Position numbers and translations under genes: made by a program. This document shows positions 49,346 to 57,471 of a stretch of 64,000 bases of DNA, piece by piece. Below the pieces are notes generated by a model. The model was not told the DNA's origin. It saw only the letters and a list, made by a program, of their open reading frames with translations, and searched no databases. This DNA comes from JBCBSZ01 sp039818945 (GTDB taxonomy: Bacteria > Actinomycetota > Acidimicrobiia > Acidimicrobiales > Poriferisodalaceae), in the NCBI GenBank assembly GCA_039818945.1, contig JBCBSZ010000018.1, forward strand, positions 1 through 64,000, in the 5' to 3' direction. Position 1 is the stretch's first letter. Each line of letters starts with the position of its first letter.

Positions 49346-51487
49346 TCAGGTGAGATCGGCGAAGGCCGCGACGCCGACCACCGGATCGGTGGGGGGATCG
49401 CCGCCGAGGCTGCCGAGGAACGGCAGGTCGCCGAAGACGAACACCCCGCCGTCCGCCCCGACGAGCAGGTACCCGTCGCCGTAGGTGATGCCGCTCACGA
49501 TGGGGGCGTTGAGCGTCGTCCCCGGTGCGAGCTCACCGGGCAGCGAACCGACGAACGACGCATCGAAGGCGAACACGCCACCGTCGGCCGCCACGAGGAG
49601 GTAGCCGACCCCGTCGGCGTCGGGGAGCACGTCGACGACGGGCTGGTTCAGCACCAGGCTGCCGGTCGATCCCCGGAACTCGGCGTCGCCGAAGGCGAAG
49701 ACGCCGCCGTCGCCACCGATGAGGTAGTAGCCGTCCCCGGTCGCCGTGGCCGCGGCCGCCACGATGGTCGCGTTGAGCGCCAGCTCCTCGACCCCGCCGT
49801 GGTCGACGGCGGTGCCGAAGGCGGCGACGCGGCCTCGGTCGGTCACGACCCAGTAGCCCTCGCCGTCGGGTCGGGCCATGAGCGCCGACGGGCGCTCGCC
49901 GGGCGCCAGCGCCCCGAGGTCGAGGTCGCCGAGGGCTGTCGCCGCCCCGAGGGCGTGGACCACACCGTCCTCCGTGAGGACGAGCACGCCGGCGCCGCCA
50001 GCGACGGCCTCGATGTCGACCGCCCGACTGCCGCCGACCGACCGCAGCGCTCCCGCATCTCCGAAGGGCGTGACGGCTCCGCCGCGACCGAGGGTCCAGT
50101 ACCCGACCCGCGCGCCACCGTCACCGTCGACGCCACTCCCACCCGAGTCCGAGACATCATCACCGCCGCCACCACCACCGGCCGCGTCATCGCGCTCATC
50201 GTCACCCGTGTCGGCATCGTCGGAGTCATCACCGCCGGTGTCGGCGTCGCCGCCAGGATCGCCGGCATCGTCGGAGTCATCACCGCCGGTGTCGGCGTCG
50301 TCTCCGGAATCGGCATCGTCGCTGGCGTCGTCGCCGGTGTCGCCACCCCCGTCGCCATCGCCGGAGTCGTCACCGACACCACCATCGCCGGGATCGTCAC
50401 CGCTGCCGGGATCGCCGACGTCGCCGGCATCGCCCAGGGTGCCGGGCGGGCCGACGCGCACCCGCCCGAAGGTCACGTCGGCCTCGTGGGCGAGCAGCCC
50501 CAGCGAGCCGCCGGCCGGCTCCTCGGGCTCGTCGTCGGAGGTCCACTCGAGCGTCCAGGCGCCCGGCTCGGTCGTGCCGTCCTCCCACACCCGCAGCCGG
50601 TGGGTCGAGGACCCGTCGGGGTTGGTCTCGACCGAGGCCCGCAGCCAGACCCAGTCGCTCAGATCGATGGCCGTGGTCTGGCGGGGGCCGACCACCGCGT
50701 CGTGGCGCATGAGCTCGAACCGGTTCGGCGTCCGCAGCCGAACCCAGGCGATCGACCCGAACGGGGTCGGTTCGCCCGCCTTCGGGCGGAACCCGAAGAT
50801 GGGCTGTCCGCCCGCGCCACCCGAGGTGTTGTGGCCCTGCCAGCGCAGGATCACGCCGAGGCCGCCGGCACCCGAACGCGGACCCGGGGTCACCACGCCC
50901 TCGAGCCGCATCGGGACGAGCACCTCGTAGTCGTCCCAGGCGAGATCGCCCAGCACGACCAGCCGGTCGTAGCCGTGCTCGACGGTTCGCAGGCCGTCGG
51001 GGGTGAGCTCCCAGTGCCCGTCGACGACGTCGACGACCTCGTCGACCGAGGACGCCGCCGACCAGTCGAGATCGACGTCGATCGCCGGGGCGGCCCGATC
51101 GCGGTCGCGCACCGTGAAGCTGCGCGTGGTCTCGTCGCCGTCGAGGTCCTCGACGGTGATCACGAGCTGCTGCGAGCTGCGCAGCTCCGCCTCGGTGAGG
51201 TCGAGGTTGAACGAGTTGGTGGTGACGAGTCGACGATCGTCCGGCCCGAGACCGGCGACGCGTTCGTCGCCGTCGCCGATCCGGAAGCGGACCTCGGCCA
51301 CACGGTCGGGATCGCTGACCCGACCGGTGACGTTGGCCCACCGCTGGGGGGTGCCGGTCGTGCCGAACGGCTCGCCGACGCCGTGCCAGATCTCGATCGT
51401 GGCGTCGCCGTCGTCGGCGGCAGCCGGGGTGATCGGCAGCGCAACGACCAGGATCGCCACGACCCAGCTCACGAACCCCTTCGCCAC
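49346..51487 (-). CDS. Secreted protein with sugar-binding-like domain, Asp/Gly linker and beta-propeller-like repeats
   Basis: GTG 51487 follows GAGGAGG by 5 bases and gives 713 residues with a Sec signal ending ITPAAA. The first 330 residues hold a Ig-like domain (WANVTGRVSDPDRVAEVRFRIGDG) and a LamG/DUF1080-like jelly roll (LEGVVTPGPRSGAGGLGVILRWQGHN). A 100-residue linker follows, almost entirely Asp, Gly and Ser. The last 220 residues are five or so repeats of about 45 residues containing GDGGVFAFGDAEF or close variants. Such repeats occur in secreted proteins of Acidimicrobiia. The protein is probably calcium-rich, surface-exposed and adhesive; no enzyme motif is seen. Confidence 0.82.
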   Translation of the reverse strand: MAKGFVSWVVAILVVALPITPAAADDGDATIEIWHGVGEPFGTTGTPQRWANVTGRVSDPDRVAEVRFRIGDGDERVAGLGPDDRRLVTTNSFNLDLTEAELRSSQQLVITVEDLDGDETTRSFTVRDRDRAAPAIDVDLDWSAASSVDEVVDVVDGHWELTPDGLRTVEHGYDRLVVLGDLAWDDYEVLVPMRLEGVVTPGPRSGAGGLGVILRWQGHNTSGGAGGQPIFGFRPKAGEPTPFGSIAWVRLRTPNRFELMRHDAVVGPRQTTAIDLSDWVWLRASVETNPDGSSTHRLRVWEDGTTEPGAWTLEWTSDDEPEEPAGGSLGLLAHEADVTFGRVRVGPPGTLGDAGDVGDPGSGDDPGDGGVGDDSGDGDGGGDTGDDASDDADSGDDADTGGDDSDDAGDPGGDADTGGDDSDDADTGDDERDDAAGGGGGGDDVSDSGGSGVDGDGGARVGYWTLGRGGAVTPFGDAGALRSVGGSRAVDIEAVAGGAGVLVLTEDGVVHALGAATALGDLDLGALAPGERPSALMARPDGEGYWVVTDRGRVAAFGTAVDHGGVEELALNATIVAAAATATGDGYYLIGGDGGVFAFGDAEFRGSTGSLVLNQPVVDVLPDADGVGYLLVAADGGVFAFDASFVGSLPGELAPGTTLNAPIVSGITYGDGYLLVGADGGVFVFGDLPFLGSLGGDPPTDPVVGVAAFADLT

Positions 51488-51628
51488 GAACCGCCTCCTC
51501 GGAACTGCGGACCGTGACCATAGCTCACGTTGAGCGTTGTCGACCACGGTCGACGCGCGCTCCGTGACGTTCGTGACGATCATCCATCAGGGGTTCACAG
51601 GATGGACGGACTGGCGTAGTGTCTGCGG

Positions 51629-51895
51629 TCACAGGGACGCCATCGCGGGGGCGATGGCGACACCGAGCAAGGGGGTACGGGGTGCGCCAGGAAGCACTCG
51701 TCGACGAGCGTTCGCCTCCGGGTGACTGAGTCGACAGGTCGCGGTGACGGTCGATCGTCCGCAGCAGCCACCTCTCTCCGCCCTCAGCCCGGCCCACGAG
51801 GCGGGCTTCGAAGAGAGGCTCATGACCGTCGACGAGGGTCGACCACCACCGTGATGACGGCCCCGGGATGAGCGCTCATCCCGGGGCCGTCTCGC
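51629..51895 (+). ncRNA. Candidate structured non-coding RNA
   Basis: This stretch has no plausible gene (only a 23-codon ORF, MATPSKGVRGAP...) but dense secondary structure. CGCCATCGC/GCGATGGCG forms a 9-bp hairpin with a GGGG loop (51638-51659). CTCGTCGACGAG is a second dyad. GACGGTC (51746) pairs with GACCGTC (51824) around a hairpin CCTCTCT...AGAGAGG (51771-51818). The stretch closes with a 36-base terminator-like palindrome. A promoter-like TTCACA-17-TAGTGT stands at 51594-51622. It fits no riboswitch or housekeeping RNA I know. The region 51488-51628 upstream holds the divergent promoter of the secreted protein. Confidence 0.4.
51856..51891. terminator. 36-bp perfect palindrome, bidirectional terminator
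   Basis: GACGGCCCCGGGATGAGC followed by its exact complement forms an 18-bp stem without spacer, so the hairpin loop is made from the central bases. It stands 16 bp after the stop of the reverse-strand LLM oxidoreductase and at the end of the candidate RNA on the plus strand. It can stop transcription from both sides, although U-runs are lacking. Confidence 0.7.
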
Positions 51896-51907
51896 GTCCC
51901 GACCGCC

Positions 51908-52879
51908 TCAGCCGTTGACGAGCGGGGCGAGCGTCTCGCCGGCGAGCGCGACGATCTCGGGGTCGTGGCCGTTGCCCTGCAGGTTGATCGTCAAGCCGTC
52001 GATGCCCTGGTCGAGGGCGCGGGCGCGGAGTTGCTCGGCCACGGTGTCCGGATCACCGATCACCATGCGCTGGCCCATCATCGGTTCGACGGTGGCCCAG
52101 TCGAGACCCTGCGCGGCGAGGAGCCCGTCACGGACCGCCTCGGCCTCGGCCGTCGTGCGCCCGAGGACCACCGCCCCGTGCCACGTGGTGTGGATCGTGG
52201 ACCGATCCCGACCGACGTCCTCGCAGCGCGCCGCGAGCGCGTCGAGCTTGCGCGGCAGCTCGTCGGCGCCGCAGATGACGTTCACCTCGTCGGCGTACAG
52301 CGCGGCCAGCCGGAACGTCTTCTTCTCACCGCTGCCGCCGATCATGATCGGCAGGTCGTCACGGACCCTCGGCTCGTTGATGGCGTCCTTGGCCCGGTAC
52401 CAGCTGCCATCGAAGGTCGGGCGCAGGCCCTGGAGCATCGGCTTGATGATCTGGAGCGCCTCCTCGAGCCGGACGAAGCGATCGCTGAAGGTGCCGAACT
52501 CGAAGCCGTAGCCCTCGTGCTCGAGCTCGAACCAGCCTGCACCGATGCCCAGGATCGCCCGACCCGACGACACCACGTCGAGGGTGGTGACGGTCTTGGC
52601 CAGCATGGCCGGGTTCCGGTACGTGTTGCCCGTGACCAGGGCCGAGAGCTGGATCGACTCGGTCGAGGCGGCCAGGCCGGCGAGCGTCGAGTAGCACTCG
52701 AGCATCTCGTTCTCGGGCGGGCCCAACATGGGCAGCTGGTAGAAGTGGTCCATCACCAGGACGGTGTCGAAGCCACTGGCCTCGGCCGCCCTCGCCTGGG
52801 CGGCGACCACGCCGAAGAGCTCGGATGGTGCGGTGTCCGGGTAGGTGAAGTTGGGGATCTGATAGCCGAGGCGGATCAT
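51908..52879 (-). CDS. LLM-class F420-dependent oxidoreductase
   Basis: The 323-residue TIM-barrel protein starts at ATG 52879 (MIRLGYQIPNFTYPD). It has FDTVLVMDHFYQLPMLGPPENEMLECYSTLAGLAASTESIQLSALVTGNTYR split over the first barrel strands, GIGAGWFELEHEGYG, and IGGSGEKKTFRLAALYAD, all typical of F420-dependent luciferase-like oxidoreductases of actinobacteria. It would reduce or oxidise a small substrate in the cytoplasm. It lies 13 bp after the YidB-like gene stop. Confidence 0.92.
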   Translation of the reverse strand: MIRLGYQIPNFTYPDTAPSELFGVVAAQARAAEASGFDTVLVMDHFYQLPMLGPPENEMLECYSTLAGLAASTESIQLSALVTGNTYRNPAMLAKTVTTLDVVSSGRAILGIGAGWFELEHEGYGFEFGTFSDRFVRLEEALQIIKPMLQGLRPTFDGSWYRAKDAINEPRVRDDLPIMIGGSGEKKTFRLAALYADEVNVICGADELPRKLDALAARCEDVGRDRSTIHTTWHGAVVLGRTTAEAEAVRDGLLAAQGLDWATVEPMMGQRMVIGDPDTVAEQLRARALDQGIDGLTINLQGNGHDPEIVALAGETLAPLVNG

Positions 52880-52892
52880 CGTTGCTCCCTCG

Positions 52893-53300
52893 TCAGGTGC
52901 GAAGCTCCCCCAGCGCGCTCGCCAGTGCGGACTGGAGGCCGTCGCCGGACAGTAGCTCGCCGTTCGGGGACAGCTGATCGACGAGGGTCGGGAGCAGCGT
53001 CGCGAGGCCGCCGGCCGCCTGGCGGCGCGAGACCCCGGCCCGGGCGGCGATCCGCTCGACGGCGACATCACCTGCCGCCCGGCGGATGTCGCGGCCGCTG
53101 ACCCGGACGTTCGGGTCGTTGTCGATCCAGGACTGCACCTGCGCGCCGAGCCCACCGGACGACAGCCGACCGAGCAGATCGCTCAACCCACTCCCCTGTC
53201 CCGAGACGACCTCGGTCGCAGCTTCGAGCAGCTCCGCACGCTGCTCGTCGGTCACGCGCCCCAGCAACTGCGCCACGAGCCGCCCGCTCGTCACACCCAT
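52893..53300 (-). CDS. YidB-like (DUF937) protein
   Basis: ATG 53300 yields 135 residues. The sequence has LLEAATEVVSGQGSGLSDLLGRLSSGGLGAQVQSWI, then NDPNVRVSGRDIRRA, and a closing helix GLATLLPTLVDQLSPNGELLSGDGLQSAL. This is the YidB family pattern, with the SGGLGxxxxSWxGxGxN-like core. The function of the family is unknown. The 216 bp upstream to the P450 (53301-53516) show no gene or site I can support. Confidence 0.82.
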   Translation of the reverse strand: MGVTSGRLVAQLLGRVTDEQRAELLEAATEVVSGQGSGLSDLLGRLSSGGLGAQVQSWIDNDPNVRVSGRDIRRAAGDVAVERIAARAGVSRRQAAGGLATLLPTLVDQLSPNGELLSGDGLQSALASALGELRT

Positions 53301-53516
53301 GTCCGTCCCTCGTCGTCTTCTCAGCCGATCGTGACGGGCCTGCGCACCGCGGACGACGCCGCCATGCCGCGCGACCACTCGATCCCTCCCGCCACGGCGA
53401 GACCGGGTTGCGCGACATGATGGCCCATCGCGACGACGGGTCGTGACGAGGACCCGCCGCCTCCGCGCTGCCACGCTCACCGGGCGTGCCCGACGGTCAC
53501 CAGCTACGTTGCCCAG

Positions 53517-54695
53517 GTGGTCGCGTACGACCCCTTCTCACCCGACGTGCTCCGGTCGCCGTTCGCGGCGTACCGGGACCTGCTCCGCGACTGCCCCGTG
53601 CACCGACTCGAGGTCGACGACGGTGCGCTCTGGACCGCAGCCCGGCACGCCGACGTCGACCTGGTGGCCAGGGATCACGAGCGCTGGACGGCCACGGCCG
53701 GCCAGGGCCCCCGCCCGTCCGCGCGCGTGGCGCTGTTCGACGACCCGCCGGGACACACCCGGTTGCGACGGGTCGTGCAGGCGGCGTTCTCGACCCCGCG
53801 GGTCGCGGCGCTGGAGCCGATGGTCGTCGCCTTGACCGACGAGCTGCTCGACGCCGTGGACGGTGTCGAGCGGTGGGACCTCCACGACGCGCTGGCCGAG
53901 CCACTGCCCGTCATCGTCATCGCCCGTCTGCTCGGCGTGCCCGAGGAGCTGCGCTCGACCTTCAAGCACTGGTCCGACGAGATCCTCGCCGCGTTCAACG
54001 ACCCTCGCCGGGGCCGCGAGGAACGACGGCTGATGCAGGACTTCCTCGACGAGCAGGTGCGTATCCGCCGTGCGAGCGACGACCCGCCCGACGACCTCAT
54101 CACCGTCCTGTCCCTCACGGCGGACGACGAGGGACGACGCCTCACGACCGAGGAGCTCTGGTCGGTGCTCGTCCAGCTCCTCATCGGCGGCAACGAGACC
54201 ACCACGTCGGGGATCACCAACCTGGTCTGGCGGCTGCTCGAGGACCGCTCCCGCTGGGACGCCGTGCGGGCGGACCGCACCCTGGTCGAGGTCGCCGTCG
54301 AGGAGTCGCTCCGCCACGACCCGCCCGTGCTGGGGCTCTACCGACAGGCGGTCGCCGACACCGAGCTGTCCGGCACCTCCGTGCCGGCCGGCGCTCGGAT
54401 GATGATGTGCTACGGCGCCGCCAACCGCGACCCCGCCGTCTTCGACCGGCCCGACGAGTTCCGCCTCGATCGACCGCCGTCCGAGCTCCGCAAGCACCTC
54501 GCCTTCGGCACCGGGCCACACCTGTGCGTCGGCGCCGCGCTCGCCCGCCTGGAGATGCGCGTCGCGCTGTCGCGACTGGTCGACCGCTTCCCCGACCTGC
54601 ACCCCGCGGGCCCGAACACCCGCATCGAGACCTACCTGCTCTGGGGTCGACGTTCGCAGCCGGTGGCGCCGACCGCTCCGAGCGACATCAGCTGA
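53517..54695 (+). CDS. Cytochrome P450
   Basis: The 392-residue P450 starts at GTG 53517. It has LFDDPPGHTRLRRVVQAAFSTPRV, I-helix IGGNETTTSG with the conserved Thr, ExxR in VEESLRHDPP, and the heme loop AFGTGPHLCVGAALARLEM with the axial Cys near residue 340. It is a different subfamily from the P450 at 40132. Its last 8 bp overlap the convergent hemB gene. Confidence 0.94.
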   Translation: MVAYDPFSPDVLRSPFAAYRDLLRDCPVHRLEVDDGALWTAARHADVDLVARDHERWTATAGQGPRPSARVALFDDPPGHTRLRRVVQAAFSTPRVAALEPMVVALTDELLDAVDGVERWDLHDALAEPLPVIVIARLLGVPEELRSTFKHWSDEILAAFNDPRRGREERRLMQDFLDEQVRIRRASDDPPDDLITVLSLTADDEGRRLTTEELWSVLVQLLIGGNETTTSGITNLVWRLLEDRSRWDAVRADRTLVEVAVEESLRHDPPVLGLYRQAVADTELSGTSVPAGARMMMCYGAANRDPAVFDRPDEFRLDRPPSELRKHLAFGTGPHLCVGAALARLEMRVALSRLVDRFPDLHPAGPNTRIETYLLWGRRSQPVAPTAPSDIS

Positions 54696-55668
54696 GCAGC
54701 TCGGCGACCTCTGCGCTGAGATAGGTGAGGATCGTGTCGGCCCCGGCGCGCTTGATCGACAACAGGTGCTCGAGCGCCACCGCCTCGGCGTCGATCCAGC
54801 CCCGCTCGCCTGCCGCCTTGATCATCGAGTACTCCCCCGACACGTGGTAGGCCGCGATCGGCACGTCGAACCGGTCGCGGGCCCGGGCGATGACGTCGAG
54901 GTACGCCAGCGCCGGCTTGACCATGATCATGTCGGCACCCTCGTCGAGGTCGAGTCGGATCTCCTCCATCGACTCGCGGGCGTTGGCCGGATCCTGCTGG
55001 TAGCCCTTCCGATCGCCGCCGCCGACGATCGTGACGTCGACGGCGTCGCGGAACGGCCCGTAGAGCGCCGAGGCGTACTTCGCCGCATAGGCCAGGATGG
55101 GGATCTCCTGATGGCCGGCGGCGTCGAGCCCGGCGCGGATGGCGGCGACCTGGCCGTCCATCATTCCGGAGGGGGCGACGACGTCGGCGCCGGCGTCAGC
55201 CTGGGCCACGGCGGCCCGGGCGTAGACCTCGACGGTCGCGTCGTTGTCCACCTCGCCGGCGGCGGTGAGCACGCCGCAGTGCCCGTGGTCGGTGTACTCG
55301 TCGACGCACAGGTCCGCGAGCAGGACGATCTCGTCGCCCAGGTCGTCGCGGAGCTCCCTCAACGCCACCTGCACGATGCCGTCGGGATCGAACGCGCCCG
55401 AGCCGATGGCGTCCTTGTGCTCGGGAACGCCGAAGAGGATGACGCCCGGGATGCCGAGGCCGGCCAGGCGGCGCACCTCCTTGCGCAACGACTCGGTCGA
55501 GTGCTGGACCACCCCGGGCAGCGACCCGATGGGCACCGGCGAGTCGATGTCCTCGCGCACGAACAGGGGGGCGATGAGGTCGTCGACCGACAGCCGCGTC
55601 TCGGCGACCATGCGGCGAAGGGCGGGTCGGCGGCGGAGACGGCGGAGACGGCGCTGCGGGAAGGCCAC
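54688..55668 (-). CDS. hemB: Delta-aminolevulinic acid dehydratase (porphobilinogen synthase)
   Basis: The 326-residue enzyme condenses two 5-aminolevulinate molecules to porphobilinogen for heme and corrin synthesis. Active-site lysines lie in LAYAAKYASALYGPFRDA and in DMIMVKPALAYLDV. The metal motif is DLCVDEYTDHGHCG: two of the three zinc cysteines are kept and the middle one is Asp, the mixed form known in mycobacteria and related actinobacteria. GTG 55668 is preferred over the longer start because it begins the conserved arm. Confidence 0.95.
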   Translation of the reverse strand: MAFPQRRLRRLRRRPALRRMVAETRLSVDDLIAPLFVREDIDSPVPIGSLPGVVQHSTESLRKEVRRLAGLGIPGVILFGVPEHKDAIGSGAFDPDGIVQVALRELRDDLGDEIVLLADLCVDEYTDHGHCGVLTAAGEVDNDATVEVYARAAVAQADAGADVVAPSGMMDGQVAAIRAGLDAAGHQEIPILAYAAKYASALYGPFRDAVDVTIVGGGDRKGYQQDPANARESMEEIRLDLDEGADMIMVKPALAYLDVIARARDRFDVPIAAYHVSGEYSMIKAAGERGWIDAEAVALEHLLSIKRAGADTILTYLSAEVAELLS

Positions 55669-55705
55669 GGGGCGATCGTATCGATGCCACCGCACCCCAG
55701 GCCGC

Positions 55706-56593
55706 TCAGCGCCGCAGCACCTTCTCGAACCAGTGGTGGGCGTGGGGCTCGTCGTTGAACGCCTCGACCTCGACGTAGCCGGCCGAGCGGTAGAGGGCGA
55801 TGGCCTCGACCAACGTCTCGTTCGTGTCGAGACGGACCACCCGCCGCCCCGCCGCTCCCGCGCGCTCCTCGAGCGACCGGAGGAGGCGGCGCCCGAGACC
55901 GAGGCCGCGGGTCGCGCCGTCCACCCACACCCGCTTGATCTCGGCGATCTCCGGGTCGGCGAGCTTGAGCGCGCCGCAGCCCACCGGTGCGCTGCGCAAC
56001 CACGCCACGAGGAGCAGGCCCGCCGGCGGGCGCATGTCGTCGTCGCCGACCGGCAGCGCGGTGGCGAGGTCGAACCCGGTGTCGAAGCGATCGTCGAGCT
56101 CGGCGTAGTACGACTCGAGGCAGTGCCGCGCCGCGGCGCTGTCCGGGGCCTCCGCCTCGACGCGCACCAGACCGGCGGTCAGGAGCCGCTCGACGGTGCG
56201 CATCGAGGCGACCAGCCGCTCGCGGTCGGCGTCGTCGAGCGGGTCGAGCAGCGCGGCCGCGAGCGCGTCGCTCTGCCGGTCGAGCTCGGCGTGCTCGAGC
56301 GCGCCGGTTTCGGTCAGCCGGGCGACCCGGCGCCGGCGGTCGGTCGGGAGGTCGTCGACCTCGATGAGGCCCTCGGTCTCCAGCGAGCGCAGCAGCCGGC
56401 TCAGGTAGCCCGAGTCGAGATCGAGCCGGGACCGCAGCCCGCGGGTGTCACCGCGACCGGCGCCGATCTCCCACAGCACTCGCGACGCACCGAGCGGTCG
56501 ACCTCGCTCCAGGTACTCGTCGCTCAGCGCACCGATGCGTTCGGTCACGGTCCGGTTGAACGACCGGACCGCGGCGATCTCCTCGCTCTCCAT
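55706..56593 (-). CDS. Bifunctional MarR-type regulator / GNAT N-acetyltransferase
   Basis: The 295-residue protein fuses two modules. The first 150 residues are a MarR winged helix (VRSFNRTVTERIGALSDEYLERGRPLGASRVLWEI, then DSGYLSRLLRSLETEGLIEV, then TDRRRRVARLTETG). The rest is a GNAT acetyltransferase with AEIKRVWVDGATRGLGLGRRLL, the acetyl-CoA motif RxxGxG/A, and a closing YVEVEAFNDEPHAHHWFEK. Its start codon lies beside a 20-bp palindrome. Such fusions occur across bacteria and are thought to sense a substrate and acetylate it or a partner. Confidence 0.9.
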   Translation of the reverse strand: MESEEIAAVRSFNRTVTERIGALSDEYLERGRPLGASRVLWEIGAGRGDTRGLRSRLDLDSGYLSRLLRSLETEGLIEVDDLPTDRRRRVARLTETGALEHAELDRQSDALAAALLDPLDDADRERLVASMRTVERLLTAGLVRVEAEAPDSAAARHCLESYYAELDDRFDTGFDLATALPVGDDDMRPPAGLLLVAWLRSAPVGCGALKLADPEIAEIKRVWVDGATRGLGLGRRLLRSLEERAGAAGRRVVRLDTNETLVEAIALYRSAGYVEVEAFNDEPHAHHWFEKVLRR

Positions 56594-56594
56594 A

Positions 56595-56614
56595 TCTCTG
56601 ACTCTAGTCAGAGA
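56595..56614. promoter_or_regulatory. 20-bp palindrome before the MarR-GNAT gene
   Basis: TCTCTGACTCTAGTCAGAGA has 9-bp perfect arms around two central bases and begins one base before the ATG at 56593. This is the expected shape and place of a MarR autoregulatory operator. The divergent ThuA-like gene starts 45 bp away and could be co-controlled. Confidence 0.75.
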
Positions 56615-56658
56615 AAGCGCTTGCACGTGAGGCCGGGTCGCTTCGGTAGCCTCGCCGG

Positions 56659-57471
56659 GTGCCCGAGATCCCTCGCGTGCTCGTCGTGACCAAGGGCCAC
56701 CCCTTCGAGCGCGAGCCGTTCTTCACGATGTGGGACGAGCTCCCGGTCGAGTGGACCCACGTCGAGCAGCCGGCCGCCCAGGCGCTCTACGACCCAGAGC
56801 GGGCGGCGGACTTCGACGCCTTCGTGCTCTACGACATGCCGGGCATCGAGTTCCGTCGCGGCGAGGCGCCACGGTTCGTCCCACCCCCGGTGCACTTCGT
56901 CCTCGGCCTCAACGAGCTGCTCGACGCGGGCAAGGGCCTCGTGGTGCTCCATCACGCCGCCGCGGCGTGGCCGGCCTGGGAGGGCTGGGCGCAGCTCGTC
57001 GGCGCCCGCTTCCACTACCAGCCGGGTCGCCTCGACGGCGTCGACTGGCCCGACAGCGGCTACGTCATGGACGCCACCCACCGGGTCCGGACCGTGGCCG
57101 ACCACCCGGTGACCGCCGGCGTCGCCGACCTCGCCCCCGACGGCTTCGAGCTCGACGACGAGCTGTACCTCTGGCCGGTGCTCGAGGACGACGTCGTCCC
57201 GCTGCTGCGCAGCGACGCGACCTTCACCTCCGACCGGTTCCTCGCCGCCGGCGAGGCCATCGGCGCGCCCTCCACCCCGCCCGGCGAGTGGAGCCACCCC
57301 GACGGCAGCGACCTCGTCGGCTGGGCCAAGCGCGCCGGGCGCTCGCCGCTGGTCTACCTCCAGTTCGGCCACGGCCCCGCCACCTGGGCGCACGAGGCCT
57401 TCCGCCGGGTGCTGGTCGACGCCATCTCGTGGGTGAGCAGCGACGACGCCGCGGCCTGGGCGGCGTCGTGA
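56659..57471 (+). CDS. ThuA-like domain protein
   Basis: The 270-residue protein has a type-1 glutamine-amidotransferase-like fold of the ThuA group. It includes RVLVVTKGHPFEREPFFTMWDEL, then DAFVLYDMPGIEF, then GKGLVVLHHAAAAWPAWEGW with the conserved HH, and HPVTAGVADL. ThuA proteins act in trehalose/sugar or glucoside metabolism. The stop overlaps the kynureninase start (GTGA), so the product may belong to the same pathway. The start is GTG 56659. Confidence 0.85.
   Translation: MPEIPRVLVVTKGHPFEREPFFTMWDELPVEWTHVEQPAAQALYDPERAADFDAFVLYDMPGIEFRRGEAPRFVPPPVHFVLGLNELLDAGKGLVVLHHAAAAWPAWEGWAQLVGARFHYQPGRLDGVDWPDSGYVMDATHRVRTVADHPVTAGVADLAPDGFELDDELYLWPVLEDDVVPLLRSDATFTSDRFLAAGEAIGAPSTPPGEWSHPDGSDLVGWAKRAGRSPLVYLQFGHGPATWAHEAFRRVLVDAISWVSSDDAAAWAAS

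Noticed and set aside
51537..51725. Small protein genes inside the structured interval near 51.6 kb
   Set aside because: The short frames lack ribosome sites and family features; secondary structure explains the stretch better.
53301..53516. Gene between the YidB-like protein and the P450
   Set aside because: The open frames here are short, Arg-rich and read through neighbouring genes. No start with a ribosome site was convincing.
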